From: Symbiodinium natans | Lineage: Eukaryota; Sar; Dinophyceae; Suessiales; Symbiodiniaceae | Assembly (NCBI GenBank): GCA_905221605.1 | Contig: CAJNDS010002500.1 | Coordinates: 276,001-324,993, forward strand | DNA length: 48,993 nt | Reading direction: 5' to 3' | In this document: positions 1-10,274 of the stretch, piece by piece | Numbering within the stretch: position 1 is the stretch's first letter | Layout: each line of letters opens with the position of its first letter | Position numbers and translations under genes: made by a program | Notes under the pieces: generated by a model | Told to the model about the DNA's origin: nothing | Database searches by the model: none | The model's input: the letters and a program-made list of their open reading frames with translations, nothing else

Positions 1-65
1 AAAGTCTTGTCCAGAGCCCTAACATGGCATAACAGATATGGATCCCTCGGAGGGTTATACATAAA

Positions 66-269
66 AATGTATATATGTATATATGTATATATGTATATAT
101 GTATATATGTATATATGTATATATGTATATATGTATATATGTATATATGTATATATGTATATATGTATATATGTATATATGTATATATGTATATATGTAT
201 ATATGTATATATGTGTATATGTATATGTGCATATATGCATATATGTATATATGTATATATGCATATATG

Positions 270-301
<32 letters not shown>

Positions 302-310
302 GATAGACAG
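66..310. repeat. Period-8 AT microsatellite (ATATGTAT)n
   Basis: About 30 tandem copies of an 8-base unit, ATATGTAT, with a few substitutions (GTGTATAT, GCATATAT) near the right end, ending in a short pure TA run. All open frames here translate as Tyr/Ile/Met/Cys low-complexity and are not genes. Confidence 0.95.
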
Positions 311-500
311 ATAGATAGATAGATAGTGTGCGCATGTGTGTGTGTGTGTGTGTATGTGTGTGCGTGTGTGTCAGTCTCTCTGCCTGCCTGCCTGTCTGTC
401 TGTATGTCTATGTGTGTGTGCGTGCGGCTATACATGTGTCTCTGTGTGTCTGCCTACGCGTCTGTCTGTCTGTACGTATGTCAATGTGCGTGCGTGCACT
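300..500. repeat. GATA then TG/TGCG simple repeats
   Basis: A short (GATA)n run to about 326 is followed by an impure (TG)n tract with TGCC, TGTC and TGCG variants to about 500. It continues the simple-sequence block begun at 66. Possible Z-DNA former; no coding signal. Confidence 0.9.
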
Positions 501-523
501 CTTATGCTAAGTGTTCTCATCTT

Positions 524-770
524 TCAACATGTGTGCATGATTGTGCATGCGTTCGGATGCAGTACTTCTCTGCCCCTGTCCTCGATTGCTGCAACAGCGT
601 GGCTGGACACGACGATGTGCTTGATGTTTGGGCTTCGCACCGCGTGGCTGTCACCACCTCGGTGCATCTCACGCTGTTCCACAAGGCAGAGGCCCAACTC
701 ACACCCGGCCCACGGAACCTCAACATAAGCAAACTGATCTGCAGGCACTGCCACCCCAGATGCCACGGCC
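524..770 (-). CDS. Possible exon, unknown protein
   Basis: An open minus-strand frame of about 80 codons with balanced amino-acid composition, reading through ADQFAYVEVPWAGCELGLC and ending in the TG-rich repeat. No family recognised. A competing minus-strand frame (517-945) also lacks stops, so the coding assignment is weak. It could be an exon of a gene leaving the window on the left. Confidence 0.2.
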
Positions 771-2950
771 CCAGGTCAGGATCCTCGTCTGCTAGACCCG
801 TCTTGAACGGCTCTAGTGACTCTTCTAGCGCGACTCCAGTGCTTCGGAGCACACTGAGCAAGCGCTGAGGCCAAACCCTCGCACTACCAGAACATGGAAG
901 TAGAAGAGTCGGTGCTGAAACGCAGTGAGACGCCTTGCGACGCAATGCTCCGGTGACTAGATTCGAAGCACGCTGAGCTGAGGCTAAGCCCTCGCACGCC
1001 TACCAGAACATAGAAGAGTCGGGACTGACATGAACTGAATCGCACTGAATGCTAATTGAACTGCCGGGCGTCGACCCGTCACTCTTGACACACGCGAAGA
1101 CTGCAGACTCTCGGCTGGAAACCAGGTGTGCCTGGCGAGCCACCTAAGTCTGGCCGCGTCAACGGCTTGAGGTCCCGGTTCGGAAGTTTCAAAAAAAGAA
1201 CTAGAGAGTATGGCATAATGGCATAGGATAGCTTTCCAAGGGAAGGCGTGCCGCGCCAGACACTGAGTCGCCATGGCTCAGGCCTGCGTCACCAAGGGTT
1301 TGATGACCTTCACGGGGAACACCAAACAAGTAAATGCGGGGCAAGATGGTGCTCTTGGCACTCAAAAGCATGAACTCTCTGGGTGCAGGCGGCATGCTGA
1401 AGATGCAACTGCGCTGTAAGCTCACGTTGCAAACAAGCGGCTTTCCAAAACATTTCCGCATGGCCCGACCAAGTGCCCTGGTGAGTGAGACGAAACAAAC
1501 ACTGAAGCCACCTTGAATAAAATCCACCGGGTGCTTCCCAGCATTTTAGGAGAGGTTTGAACAGCACAACCAACAAAAAAAAAACAACAAGGCGTCCCTC
1601 CAAATCTCACAGCCCACAAAAGTTGGTGGACGCGCTTCAGGAGACAAAAGGCGCCACCGTGGCAATAACAAGAGCAGCAAGATTGAAATCCAGATGCTCA
1701 GACAGCTGCCTTCAATGCTGAGCTGCAAAGACGAAGCTCCAGAAACTTGAAGGGTTTGCGGTGATTGCGGACTTCCCGTAAGCTAGAAACCGGACCAAGT
1801 GCAAGCCAAGTGCATATGCTGGTCTGCAGCTTCTCCTGTGCCTGCCGCCGCACTTCGCAAACCCTGGTTCGAGATGTCGCCTCGGAGAACAGAACCGTTG
1901 TGCTGCTCCGTGGATGGAAAAAAGATGTTCTCCACCGAAGGGTACAAAGACGTACGAAGCGTCGGGGGATCTACCTTCCGTATCGTTGTGATGGCCTTCA
2001 TGTAAGTTCAGGGAGCTCACAGGCCTTCTACAATGCTTGCGGGATGACATTCACGGCGTCGTCAAGACCTTACGCACCCACCAAGCCCACGGAAAGGCCT
2101 CGACCACAGCTGCAGACCCCCCCATCGTGATCACGTTCAAACGCATGGTTTTCCTGAGTCAAGAGGGCAGGATCCTGGTGAGATCTCTCGTGTTCCTGTA
2201 AAGCTGTGTGCGCAAACTTCAAGCGCAAGACTCGAATCCGCTGCATCAAGATTTGCAAAACAGATGCGAGACTCTGGACCCCTTTGCACTGGGTCAGATT
2301 AAGTCAAGCGGCTGGTCAGCAGCATCTGCCTTTGAAGACGTCCACGGCAATGAAATGCGCACCATGTTTCGTAACTCCAAGGGTGACGCGACCTGCCTTT
2401 CTTTCCACTCTCCAGCCACAAGTAACGGAGGCAATCGGTCTCCAAGTGCTGCTGATTCGGGAGCCTAACCATGTTTCGGCGGAGAGCCCAAGCATTCATT
2501 GTGCAGCAAAGTTTAAAAGACCGACGGTACTTCGATCAGAAACAGTCCCCCATGAGACCCCAAAACATGCTGGTCTCAAAATAACGAGCATGATGAAACA
2601 CTTCTTGCACTCCAAAGGATTCGCCCCTTCACCAAACCGGGTTCGCTGCATCCTATCGTGGCTCCTCACCAAAGCTCTGTGGGCCCCCGGCCCACCGAGG
2701 TGAGACTCAAACCTGGTCACCTCTACACACGCGGCTCCTCGAATGGCGAAGCCCGTTCGCATGGTTGTAATTATTGTCGTTAACTGGGACGGGCACGCCA
2801 AATTTCTTGCAACCATTCACCGTTTGTGCGAACCGCAGATCCACCCTGCCGAAGTGACATGCGTCTAAATAATAAATCTTGGGCGAGCCGCCACATCTGG
2901 GGCGAAACTAGGGACTAGGAACGACATGGTCGAACAGGTTCTCGGCGCTT
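771..2950. other. Region without a secure gene
   Basis: Several short open frames occur on both strands: plus 2208-2468 (86 codons), minus 1783-2001 (72 codons), minus 2496-2816 (106 codons). Each has plausible composition, but none has a recognisable domain or paired splice signals that I could confirm. Some may be exons of an unidentified gene. Confidence 0.5.
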
Positions 2951-5900
2951 TCAGGCTTTGCTTCTCTTGGCATCCGGTCCAGAGGCAGTCATGCTTCCCG
3001 TCATGCTTCCAGGCGGCAACACAAAGTGAAGCAATGCTTCAACACCCGCTTTCGCCTCTTCCATCGTTCCGCACGGCAGAATCAGCACGTCTTCTGCGCC
3101 TCCCCCGTGAGCCTGCACCTGGGCTTCCTGAAGGAAAGTCATGATTCGCTGCCAGCTGCCACCCCCATCTCCTAGTTCTGTTAGCCTGCCGATCAGCACC
3201 AGCAAGCTCTTGCATCGGCTCATTGCTACATTGATGAAGTGTGGATCGCAAGCACGCTGTGTGTTTTCCAGGCAACCACTGACGGTATTGATGATCACGA
3301 CCTCTCGCTCCGAGCCCTGGAACTTGTCCACTGTGTCGATGTTACGCACTGCTGCAGTTTGGTCATCCATGCTAGAATCCATGACGACGTCCGGGCTCAG
3401 ATTCTCCCACCTCGCCCAGTCCCCCTCTGGAATTCCGGCGAGCATTGTACGCAATCGATTCTTATGGCGATTGTATGGGGACAAGACGCAAATGTCATGC
3501 ACTGTGTACAAGCTTGGTGCCTGCAGAAGGTGGTCATAAATAAGCTTGGAGATGGTCGCCTCGTCCAAGTTCTCCAGCGATCGCTCAAGTGGTTTGAGAT
3601 TGGTCTTGCCAAACGACAGGTCGAAGGCAACAATTGCTTTCGCGGAGGTTCCGTGGGACCGCCTGCTCTTCGCCAGAATGTTCGGCCCGTCTGTTAATCT
3701 GTTGTTGTAGAACACCCTGCTGACGATGTTGCGCACAGAGGGGGGCATTCGGTGCTGCTCCTCCAGCATGATGAAATCGATGCCGGCATTTCCTGCTCCG
3801 ACCTTGCCGGCAATCAGCCTCTCCATTGTACTTCTTCCATACCCCCTGTCTCGCACGCCGTCGCTTACGTAGGGCTGCAGCTGCTTATGGTCACCTACCA
3901 GAATCACTTTCTTCAGGCTTGTCATCGTCTGCAGCACAATAAACAGCCTCCAGTCCTCGACCTGTCCTGCTTCATCGATGATCAGCGTGTCAAACTTGGC
4001 TTTCGAAAAGTCCTCATGCTTCGTAAGTGTGTTGTACAGCGTCGTGAAAACGACTGATTTCCGGCCGCTGCTGACCTCATGGATGGCATTGAATTCTCGG
4101 AACCAGCCCGCCTCAAGCACTTTTTTGCAGACTTTCTTCTGGAACCCAACGCGGAGGCACCTGGAAAGCTTCGGAAAACCGAAACAAATTCCAGCATTAT
4201 GATTGGCATGGATCCTACACCGGCACGTGTGCCCTGCAACATGTTGCGTCACTTGACTCCAAAGGCAGATAGGCAGATGCATAGAGACATACGTAGGCAT
4301 AAATACGCGTGTATGTTGGTAGCATGTGTATGCACATATATAAAGAAACATATCTATATATATATATACATACATATATATATATATATACATATACATA
4401 CATTAACAGAGTAGAGTTTTCATGTGCATATATGGTTCCGTGTCCCGTGTCGGTACCCCCCCCCCACCCCCCCCCACCCCCCCCCCCCCCCCCCACCCCC
4501 CCCCCCACCCCCCCCCCCACCCCCCCACCCCCCCGCATGGTATATCCCCCCCCCCCCCCCCACACACCTGCCCCACCCTAAACCCTAAACCCTAAACCCT
4601 AAACCCTAAACCCCTAAACCCCTAAACCCCTAAACCCAAACCCCAAAACCCTAAACCCTCAACCCTCAACCCAAACCCCAACCACACCACCCCACAGGGG
4701 GGCCCAAACCACAGGGGGGCGGGGCGGGGACCCTAAACCCTAGACCCTAAACCCTAAACCCTAAACCCTAACCCTCAACCCAAACCCCAACGACACCACC
4801 CCCACAGGGGGGCCATGGGGGGGGGTACCATGGGGGTGGGGGGGGGTGGGGGGGGCAGCGATGCTGCACCATATATGCAAGCCCACAATAAGAAATGTGC
4901 AAATATTATAATGCATGCGTATGTCTGTGTATATATACATGTATATATATGTACGGTATTGAATATGACCGAAGAGTGGTAGCTATGAAGGCATCTTCCT
5001 GTGCTCGCACTTTTGCTTCTTCATAAGTATCAAGATCGGCCTGTCGAACCGAAGCGCGTCGGCTTGGCAAGAAGAACCTTGTTCAAACCTTCTCCGAGCA
5101 ACCAGGAGGGCACTTAGCAATGCTCAAGAAGGACAGCTCGGGTACCGGCCAAATTATGCCGATGTTTCTTTCGGAAAGTAGGGCTTGTGGTGTCTTAGGT
5201 CTTCGTGCGGCCACACTGACCAACCCTTTCTCCGAAAACTCGCACCTCGATTCGGCAGAGACGTAGCCGCTGTTGGAAATGAACTCGCCAGGATCTAGCA
5301 CTTTCTCTGCGATGGAATCCAGCGCAGAATTGCTGTTGCACAAGACCAAAGCACGACCACCACGCTGGATGATTTGCGGAAGGAGCGCGTGGGCTATCAA
5401 GTGTGACTTGCCGGTGCCTGCGAACCGACCGGAATGAGCAGTTAGGAACAAGACGTGATTCGTGCGTCTGCCTGCTGCAGGACCTTAAGCTTACCTCTCC
5501 TGCCCATGCTCAAACCAAAAATCGAAAAGCATGCAACACGACTTGGCCTGGAGGCCCTTGCACCACAACTGGCCCTGCAGCCGTGAGCGCTTCAAGTGCC
5601 AGCGCGCGGCCTTGCTGGCGGTTGAACATCATCGGCACATGGGGGTTCGCCGCCACCCAGCAGTCCAAGCGCTGACACAGATCCGCATCGCTCTCGGAAC
5701 CTCCAGATATCTCGCCAAAGAACAGCGCGCGGCACATCTCAGTGGGAGGTGCACTGCGCAAGTTCTGAAGCACGGCCAGGGGATCTGTAACCATGCGGTT
5801 GAAGCTCTGTAGCTTCCAGAAACAGGTGGAATCACCTTGCAGCATGCAACTTTGCAGCTTCTTTAGCACCCTCTCCGGAGCCCACAGCACCAGTCCGTCC

Positions 5901-6658
5901 TTCTGGTTCATCGTTTCGCAAAAGACCAGGCCGACATCCTTGACTCGTTTGGACTTCTGAACAGCTCTGCACTGTGCAAGGAGCATGAACCTGCTCCATT
6001 GCGACCTCGAATTTTCCAGGGGAAATCGCTGCGGCAGCGGCATCACCTTCATCGCTGCTATGCCTTTACCCCCATCTGCTGCTATGTTGCAGCAGCTCAA
6101 TGAAGTTCCGAGATACTGCAAGTGTGCATGCTGCCCAGGACCTTGCCCAGGAGGTGCCTCCTTGCACATGTCAAGCATATAGCCCAGGTCCTCCCGGAGC
6201 ATCTCAATGACAGCAGCGAGCTGCACATCGACGAAGTGCGCCACGCTGTCAAAGGATACTGGAGCTTCGGGGAGGTCGTAGGGGATGGAGCAGCTCATGA
6301 TGTCAGTGTGTTGAATCATGTAATCCGTGAGCGTGACGCCGTCCAGTGGAAAATCTGCCAGGGGTTGGCACTGGCCTTGGCCTTGGCTCTGAGAAGGGGC
6401 CCTGCTCCGGGGCCGAAGCCGCCGCAGCCGCTTGCGGGCCCCACGGGCCCCACGGGCCTGGCTGGCCACAAGGGCCACAAGGGTTCCAGAAGCAGAAAGG
6501 CTGGCACTGGCCAAGCATGGGAAGCACGGGAGGCACGGGAGGCCCGGCTTCGGGCGAATTGGAGTCCAGTGCTTTTGCTGGTGCCTCCTCCGCCTCCACG
6601 AGTTGCTGTGCACGCCAAGGCGGCCGAGCACTCGATCATGCACTGGTCCGACGTTCAT
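2951..6658 (-). CDS. UPF1-like superfamily 1 helicase, multi-exon
   Basis: ATP-dependent nucleic-acid helicase of the SF1 UPF1-like group (AAA_11/AAA_12 type). Read on the minus strand: an N-terminal part (6658-5548) with low-complexity Gly/Pro/Ala/Arg sequence, then a region without a recognised domain, then a Q motif (FNRQQGRAL) and the first half of Walker A (QGPPG) at the exon end. The next exon (from 5417) supplies GTGKSHLIAHALL, restoring GPPGTGKS once the 130-bp intron is removed. It continues to the ALVLCNSNSALDSIAEKV segment, equivalent to motif Ia. The last exon (about 4160-2951) carries motif II DEAGQ (about 3965), motif III GDHKQLQP (about 3880), EEQHRMPP (about 3750), VDKFQGSE (motif V, about 3315) and VAMSRC (motif VI, about 3220), then stops at 2951-2953. 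The start codon is uncertain: the ATG at 6658 is the most upstream in the frame, but GC-rich sequence leaves several frames open there. The exact donor of the second intron is also unresolved. The biological role could be RNA surveillance or DNA repair; the sequence does not decide. Confidence 0.85.
4450..4560. repeat. Poly-C tract with A interruptions
   Basis: Roughly 110 bases of runs of 5-18 C separated by single A residues. The opposite strand is a strong candidate for G-quadruplex formation. It lies in the helicase intron, so the transcript would carry the G-rich version. Confidence 0.95.
4575..4795. repeat. Interstitial telomere-type repeats (CCCTAAA)n
   Basis: Two blocks of CCCTAAA with CCCCTAAA and CCCAAA variants (4575-4680 and 4728-4795). 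They are separated by a short C/A and G-rich segment that recurs in part after each block (the CCACCCCCACAGGGGGG type). This is a plant/dinoflagellate telomere motif inside an intron. Confidence 0.9.
4800..4860. repeat. Poly-G rich tract
   Basis: Runs of 6-10 G broken by TACCAT and T. It sits directly after the telomere-type repeats and has the opposite strand bias to the poly-C tract on the other side. Confidence 0.85.
5418..5547 (-). other. GC-AG intron splitting Walker A of the helicase
   Basis: The minus-strand exon ends CCTCCAG and the intron begins GCCAAG. It ends TTCGCAG and the next exon begins GCACCGGCAAG. Removing 130 bp joins codons as GPPGTGKS at phase 1. The GC donor is atypical for most eukaryotes but common in dinoflagellates. 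CAGGC is repeated at both splice junctions. Confidence 0.85.
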
Positions 6659-6659
6659 T

Positions 6660-7384
6660 GATTCATCAGGCCCAATGATGACACACTACGGTCTCTGCAA
6701 ACATGGACTTTTTAAACAAGTGGATGACCACATCAGAACACATGTGAGAAAACGTGTCAACACGGCGACAGCGAGATCTGAAAGCAGATATCTGCAAACC
6801 GTTGACTGCGTCCTTGGCACCCTGTCGATTTGAACCTGCTGGAGACTGACGACAGCGGCATGGATGTCGATCTTGCAAAGCTCTCTTGTCCAGCAAAAAC
6901 ATTGAAACACACACTCTCTCTCACACACACACAAAAAACACACAAATAAGAAGCGCATTGCTACCCTTTAGCTTTCTCGAGCTGCGCTTGCACAAGGATT
7001 CCGTGCGACCCGCCTTCCTCCGAAGTGAACTGAAGCTGCGCTATGAAATTGCCGACAGCCGCTTTTTTGCCGAGAGGAGCTTTTTGCACATGAGGCCCGG
7101 AGTTTTCAGAAAAAAATAGCAGCGGAGAGAACGGATTTTTGGAGGTCGTTTCGACCGTAGAAAGATACCCTGGACGAGACAAAGCTGAAACATGAAGCCA
7201 TGACGGTCTCGGCCAGGGACGCAGGGTGGTTCTGGGGCATCCTGGACTAGAACCAAACAGAGCATGCGCGCTGCATCGGTTTTGCCTTTGGGCTTTGCAG
7301 GCCCGCAGTTTGCTGCCTTCATGCGTCTTCAGGATAAGAACAAATCTTTAGGAGATCATCATGCGTCAGCCGCCGTATCATGCA
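6660..7384. other. Region without a secure gene
   Basis: Contains a CA/CT-rich stretch at 6905-6948. I saw no convincing gene. It is the presumed upstream flank of the helicase. Confidence 0.5.
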
Positions 7385-7744
7385 TCAGCTGTAGCCGCAG
7401 CTGCTCTTACGCAAATCCACCATGCCCAGGTCCCTCATGCTGTTGTCACACTTGAAAGCTACAGAATGTACTAGTCCACCACGCCTCACTGTAGGTGTGT
7501 GGCAAGGTTCAAGGTCCGCGCGCGCGCGCGCGCGATGCGATCCTTTCTCGAACTCTTCGGAATCATACGACTGCACGTTCCCCATCTCTGAGATGTCCTC
7601 CGAAGCCCATGTTGGAACATGAAGCCGGTGGCCAGCTGGCCCAGCCACAGCACTATCCGGAAAATCCTCAAGATACGTCCGCGATACCGAGACGTCTTCG
7701 GGACAGAGCGTTCGGAGGGTGGGCATGCAAAAGAGGGCTCCCAA
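7385..7744 (-). CDS. Hypothetical protein, possible terminal exon
   Basis: Open minus-strand frame of 119 codons with natural composition in its central part (TYLEDFPDSAVAGPAGHRLH, then SYDSEEFEKGSHRARARADL) and a stop at 7385-7387. The Arg/Ala alternation is encoded by a (CG)n tract at 7518-7535. No domain recognised. The frame is lost further upstream, so it is more likely a 3' exon than a whole gene. Confidence 0.35.
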   Translation of the reverse strand: MGALFCMPTLRTLCPEDVSVSRTYLEDFPDSAVAGPAGHRLHVPTWASEDISEMGNVQSYDSEEFEKGSHRARARADLEPCHTPTVRRGGLVHSVAFKCDNSMRDLGMVDLRKSSCGYS

Positions 7745-7939
7745 GCTTGAGGGCCGAGAAGAGGAGCAACGGGAAATGAGGACACCCTCCCGAAAACACG
7801 CACTGCAGGCAGGCGCAACGAACGATCACGAAGCATGTGACCTAGAAGCTGCAATCTCCGTGACATGGACAACATGGCACAAAGCACGAAATAGGAAAAC
7901 CTCGATCAGCCAACACGTGCAGCGTATCTACATAAAATC

Positions 7940-8862
7940 CTAGCTATATATATATAAAGATATATATATATATATATACAGATATATATATATATAAAGG
8001 TATATATAGATGTGTACATATATATATATATATACATATAGATATAGATATATATATATATAGATATATAGATATATATAGATATATAGATATGTAGATA
8101 TATAGATGTATAGATATATAGACATATAGATATATAGATATATAGATATATAGATATATGATATATTATATATAGATATAAAAGATATATAGATATAAAA
8201 AGATATATTAGATATAAAAATATATAATAAAGATATATAGATATAAAAAGATATATAGATATAGAATATATATAGTATATATTAGATATCTTAGATATAT
8301 AGATATATAGATATATAGAATATATAGATATATAGATATATAGATATATAGATATAGATATATAAATATATATATATATAGATATAGATATAGAGATATA
8401 TAGATATATATATAGATATATAGATATATAGATAGATATAGATATATAGATATATAGATATATAGATATATAGATATATAGATATATATATATATATAGA
8501 TAGATATAGATATATAGATATATAGATATATAGATATAGAATATATAGATATAATAGATATATATATATATATAGATATATAGATATATATATATATTAT
8601 AGATATATAGATATATAGATATATAGATATATAGATATATAGATATATAGATATATAGATATATAGATATAAAAAGATATATAGATATAAAAAGATATAT
8701 AGATATATAGATATATAGATATATAGATATATAGATATATAGATATATAGATATATAGATATATAGATATATAGATATATAGATATATAGATATATAGAT
8801 ATATAGATATATAGATATATACATATACACACATATACATATATACATATATACATATATGT
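7940..8862. repeat. 0.9-kb period-8 microsatellite (ATAGATAT)n
   Basis: Tandem ATAGATAT units with interspersed TA runs and AAAAAG variants, followed by ATATAC and ACACAT at the right end. Open frames here encode only Ile/Tyr/Leu/Ser and are not genes. The period of 8 matches the different octamer array at 66-310. Confidence 0.95.
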
Positions 8863-9262
8863 GGCCGAGACCTTTAGGGTCTATTTGGCCATTTCCTTTA
8901 TTCTTGAGTACACAATCGTCTCAATCCTCTATCTCTTACTAAGCAGGAAGAAAGCTTTTATTGCTGAGTAGGGCATGAGAAACCATGCTGTATGTCCGAT
9001 AGCAAATGACAAATGGCCCTTAAAATTTTAATGCGCATAACAAGAGCTGCTTTATCTTTTAGTAAGACATGCACACATTTCTTTTTTCACTTCTTCATGA
9101 GACATGAGACAGGTCCTCCAGGTCTTCAGCAAAAGCGAGATAGTTTCTGTATCTCTGCCTTTTGTACACGGTGGCAGGAAGTCGCAATGTGGTTCTTAGG
9201 GTGAAAATATGACAGCCAAGCCTTCTGCTGTACGAGAAGTACTGAGCCAGCCTGAGCCTGAG
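8863..9262. other. Region without a gene
   Basis: About 400 bases between the microsatellite and the copia fragment. It has several short frames and frequent stops, and I recognise nothing in it. Confidence 0.6.
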
Positions 9263-9560
9263 AAGTCTAAGCCGTAGAGGTGGTCCCTAGACCGTAGAGC
9301 CGAAAGTTACTGTAGATGAGAAGGTAGGCACCCTGACTGGAAGCACCTCGAAGGGAGATGCGGCATACGTCTGCGCTTCGCTGCAGGTAGAGCATCGTGA
9401 TGTGTGGCTGGTCGATAGTGGAGCCACATGCCACATCGTCTCAGCAGATCATCTGGGATTTCGTGTCTGCAAGTACCATGATCGCACGGTGACGCTCTAT
9501 AGTGCCTCAGGAGACATCATAAACGTATCGAATGTCGTTGATCTGGAAGTTCGGCGGATA
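9263..9560 (+). pseudogene. Ty1/copia aspartic protease fragment
   Basis: Open plus-strand frame reading through the retropepsin active-site motif WLVDSGATCHI (about 9402-9434), then RTVTLYSASGDIINV and VDLEVRRID. This is the N-terminal half of a copia protease. The upstream part runs from an in-frame stop near 9275, and homology fades after about 9555, so the second half of the protease (flap and ILG-like motif) is missing. It lies 5' of a copia gag, which is the wrong order for a copia element (gag, protease, integrase). It is therefore probably a fragment of a different copy. Confidence 0.75.
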
Positions 9561-10009
9561 GACTTCTCGTCCTTTCCAGGCTTCTCATCATTCTTCGCTT
9601 TCGAAGTCTTCTTCAGGATGCTTGGTCCTGCAGTAATGTCTTTCCTGGGTTCCTTGTCAGGAAGAGAGTCGATCTCCATGTCCGATCCCTTGGATGGGCG
9701 TTTAGGAGCTTTCTGCTTCTTTCCGCTAATCGCCCACCAGGCCCGTTTTCGCCCCAACCAGGCGGACATTCTCTTTCCACCCTTGTAAATGCGAGACCCG
9801 GTGCGCGCAAGGAAGTTAGAAGTAGGTCCCTGGAAATTCCTGAAGAACACGCCGTTAGGAAACCGCATGACATGATCTGTACGAGAAAAACGCATGTCCT
9901 GAGTGGTGATAGGAGCCTGTGTTCCGAAAGTCTGGTTTGGAAACTGCATGATTCTGTTAGGAAATGCCATGTTTTTGTCAGACAGCAACATGATTTTTGG
10001 CAGCGGCAT
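9497..10009 (-). CDS. Antisense open frame with MxFPN repeats
   Basis: A 170-codon minus-strand frame of Lys/Arg-rich composition. It has repeated short motifs (MAFPN, MQFPN, MRFPN) at the N-terminal end and a KKTSKAKNDEKPGKDEKS tail that overlaps the protease fragment antisense. It could be an inverted gag-like fragment or chance. No domain recognised. Confidence 0.2.
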   Translation of the reverse strand: MPLPKIMLLSDKNMAFPNRIMQFPNQTFGTQAPITTQDMRFSRTDHVMRFPNGVFFRNFQGPTSNFLARTGSRIYKGGKRMSAWLGRKRAWWAISGKKQKAPKRPSKGSDMEIDSLPDKEPRKDITAGPSILKKTSKAKNDEKPGKDEKSIRRTSRSTTFDTFMMSPEAL

Positions 10010-10217
10010 GTGTGCGCAGTTTGGAACGTGATGTTTTTGCTGACATGTCTTGTGAAGGGGTTGTGTGTGAGAGGCTTTTCGCTTCTAATCTTCGGCAGTG
10101 AAGGCTTGAGGTGTGCCCTTAAAGGAAGTGAGTGCCCCAAAGCAACCGGAGAGCCAAGCGTGTTTTGCGTTAGGAAGCCCAAAAGACCCCAAAAAGGCTT
10201 GAAGTGCGCATGTTTGT

Positions 10218-10235
10218 CCGCAGCCATTTTGCTTG
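10218..10235 (+). promoter_or_regulatory. Possible relict spliced-leader sequence
   Basis: CCGCAGCCATTTTGCTTG resembles the 5' part of the dinoflagellate spliced leader (CCGTAGCCATTTTGGCTCAAG) with one substitution and one missing G, then diverges. It lies about 40 bases upstream of the gag ATG. A relict leader would mean the element once passed through a trans-spliced mRNA. The match is short and may be chance. Confidence 0.3.
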
Positions 10236-10274
10236 TTTGCATGTCTTGGTTTTCCCTGAGGGAAGGTACTGAGC

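Larger units (their letters stand above)
4161..5090 (-). other. Repeat-rich helicase intron (approximate)
   Basis: The acceptor CTTTCCAG at 4161-4168 (minus) precedes coding sequence that leads into motif II. The donor lies somewhere near the end of the Walker A exon, around 5090-5220, but could not be fixed by frame alone. The intron carries TA runs, a poly-C/poly-G block and telomere-type repeats. Confidence 0.55.

Noticed and set aside
7-435. Open frames rich in Tyr/Ile/Met
   Set aside because: Translations of octamer and TG microsatellites.
6122-6661. 179-codon plus-strand frame opposite the helicase
   Set aside because: A shadow of GC-rich coding sequence on the minus strand; no domain.
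7486-7887. LINE reverse-transcriptase tail (RRLQLLGHMLRD)
   Set aside because: Only about ten residues resemble such tails; the rest does not match and the frame overlaps a better one.
7906-8856. 316-codon minus-strand open frame
   Set aside because: Pure translation of the ATAGATAT microsatellite.
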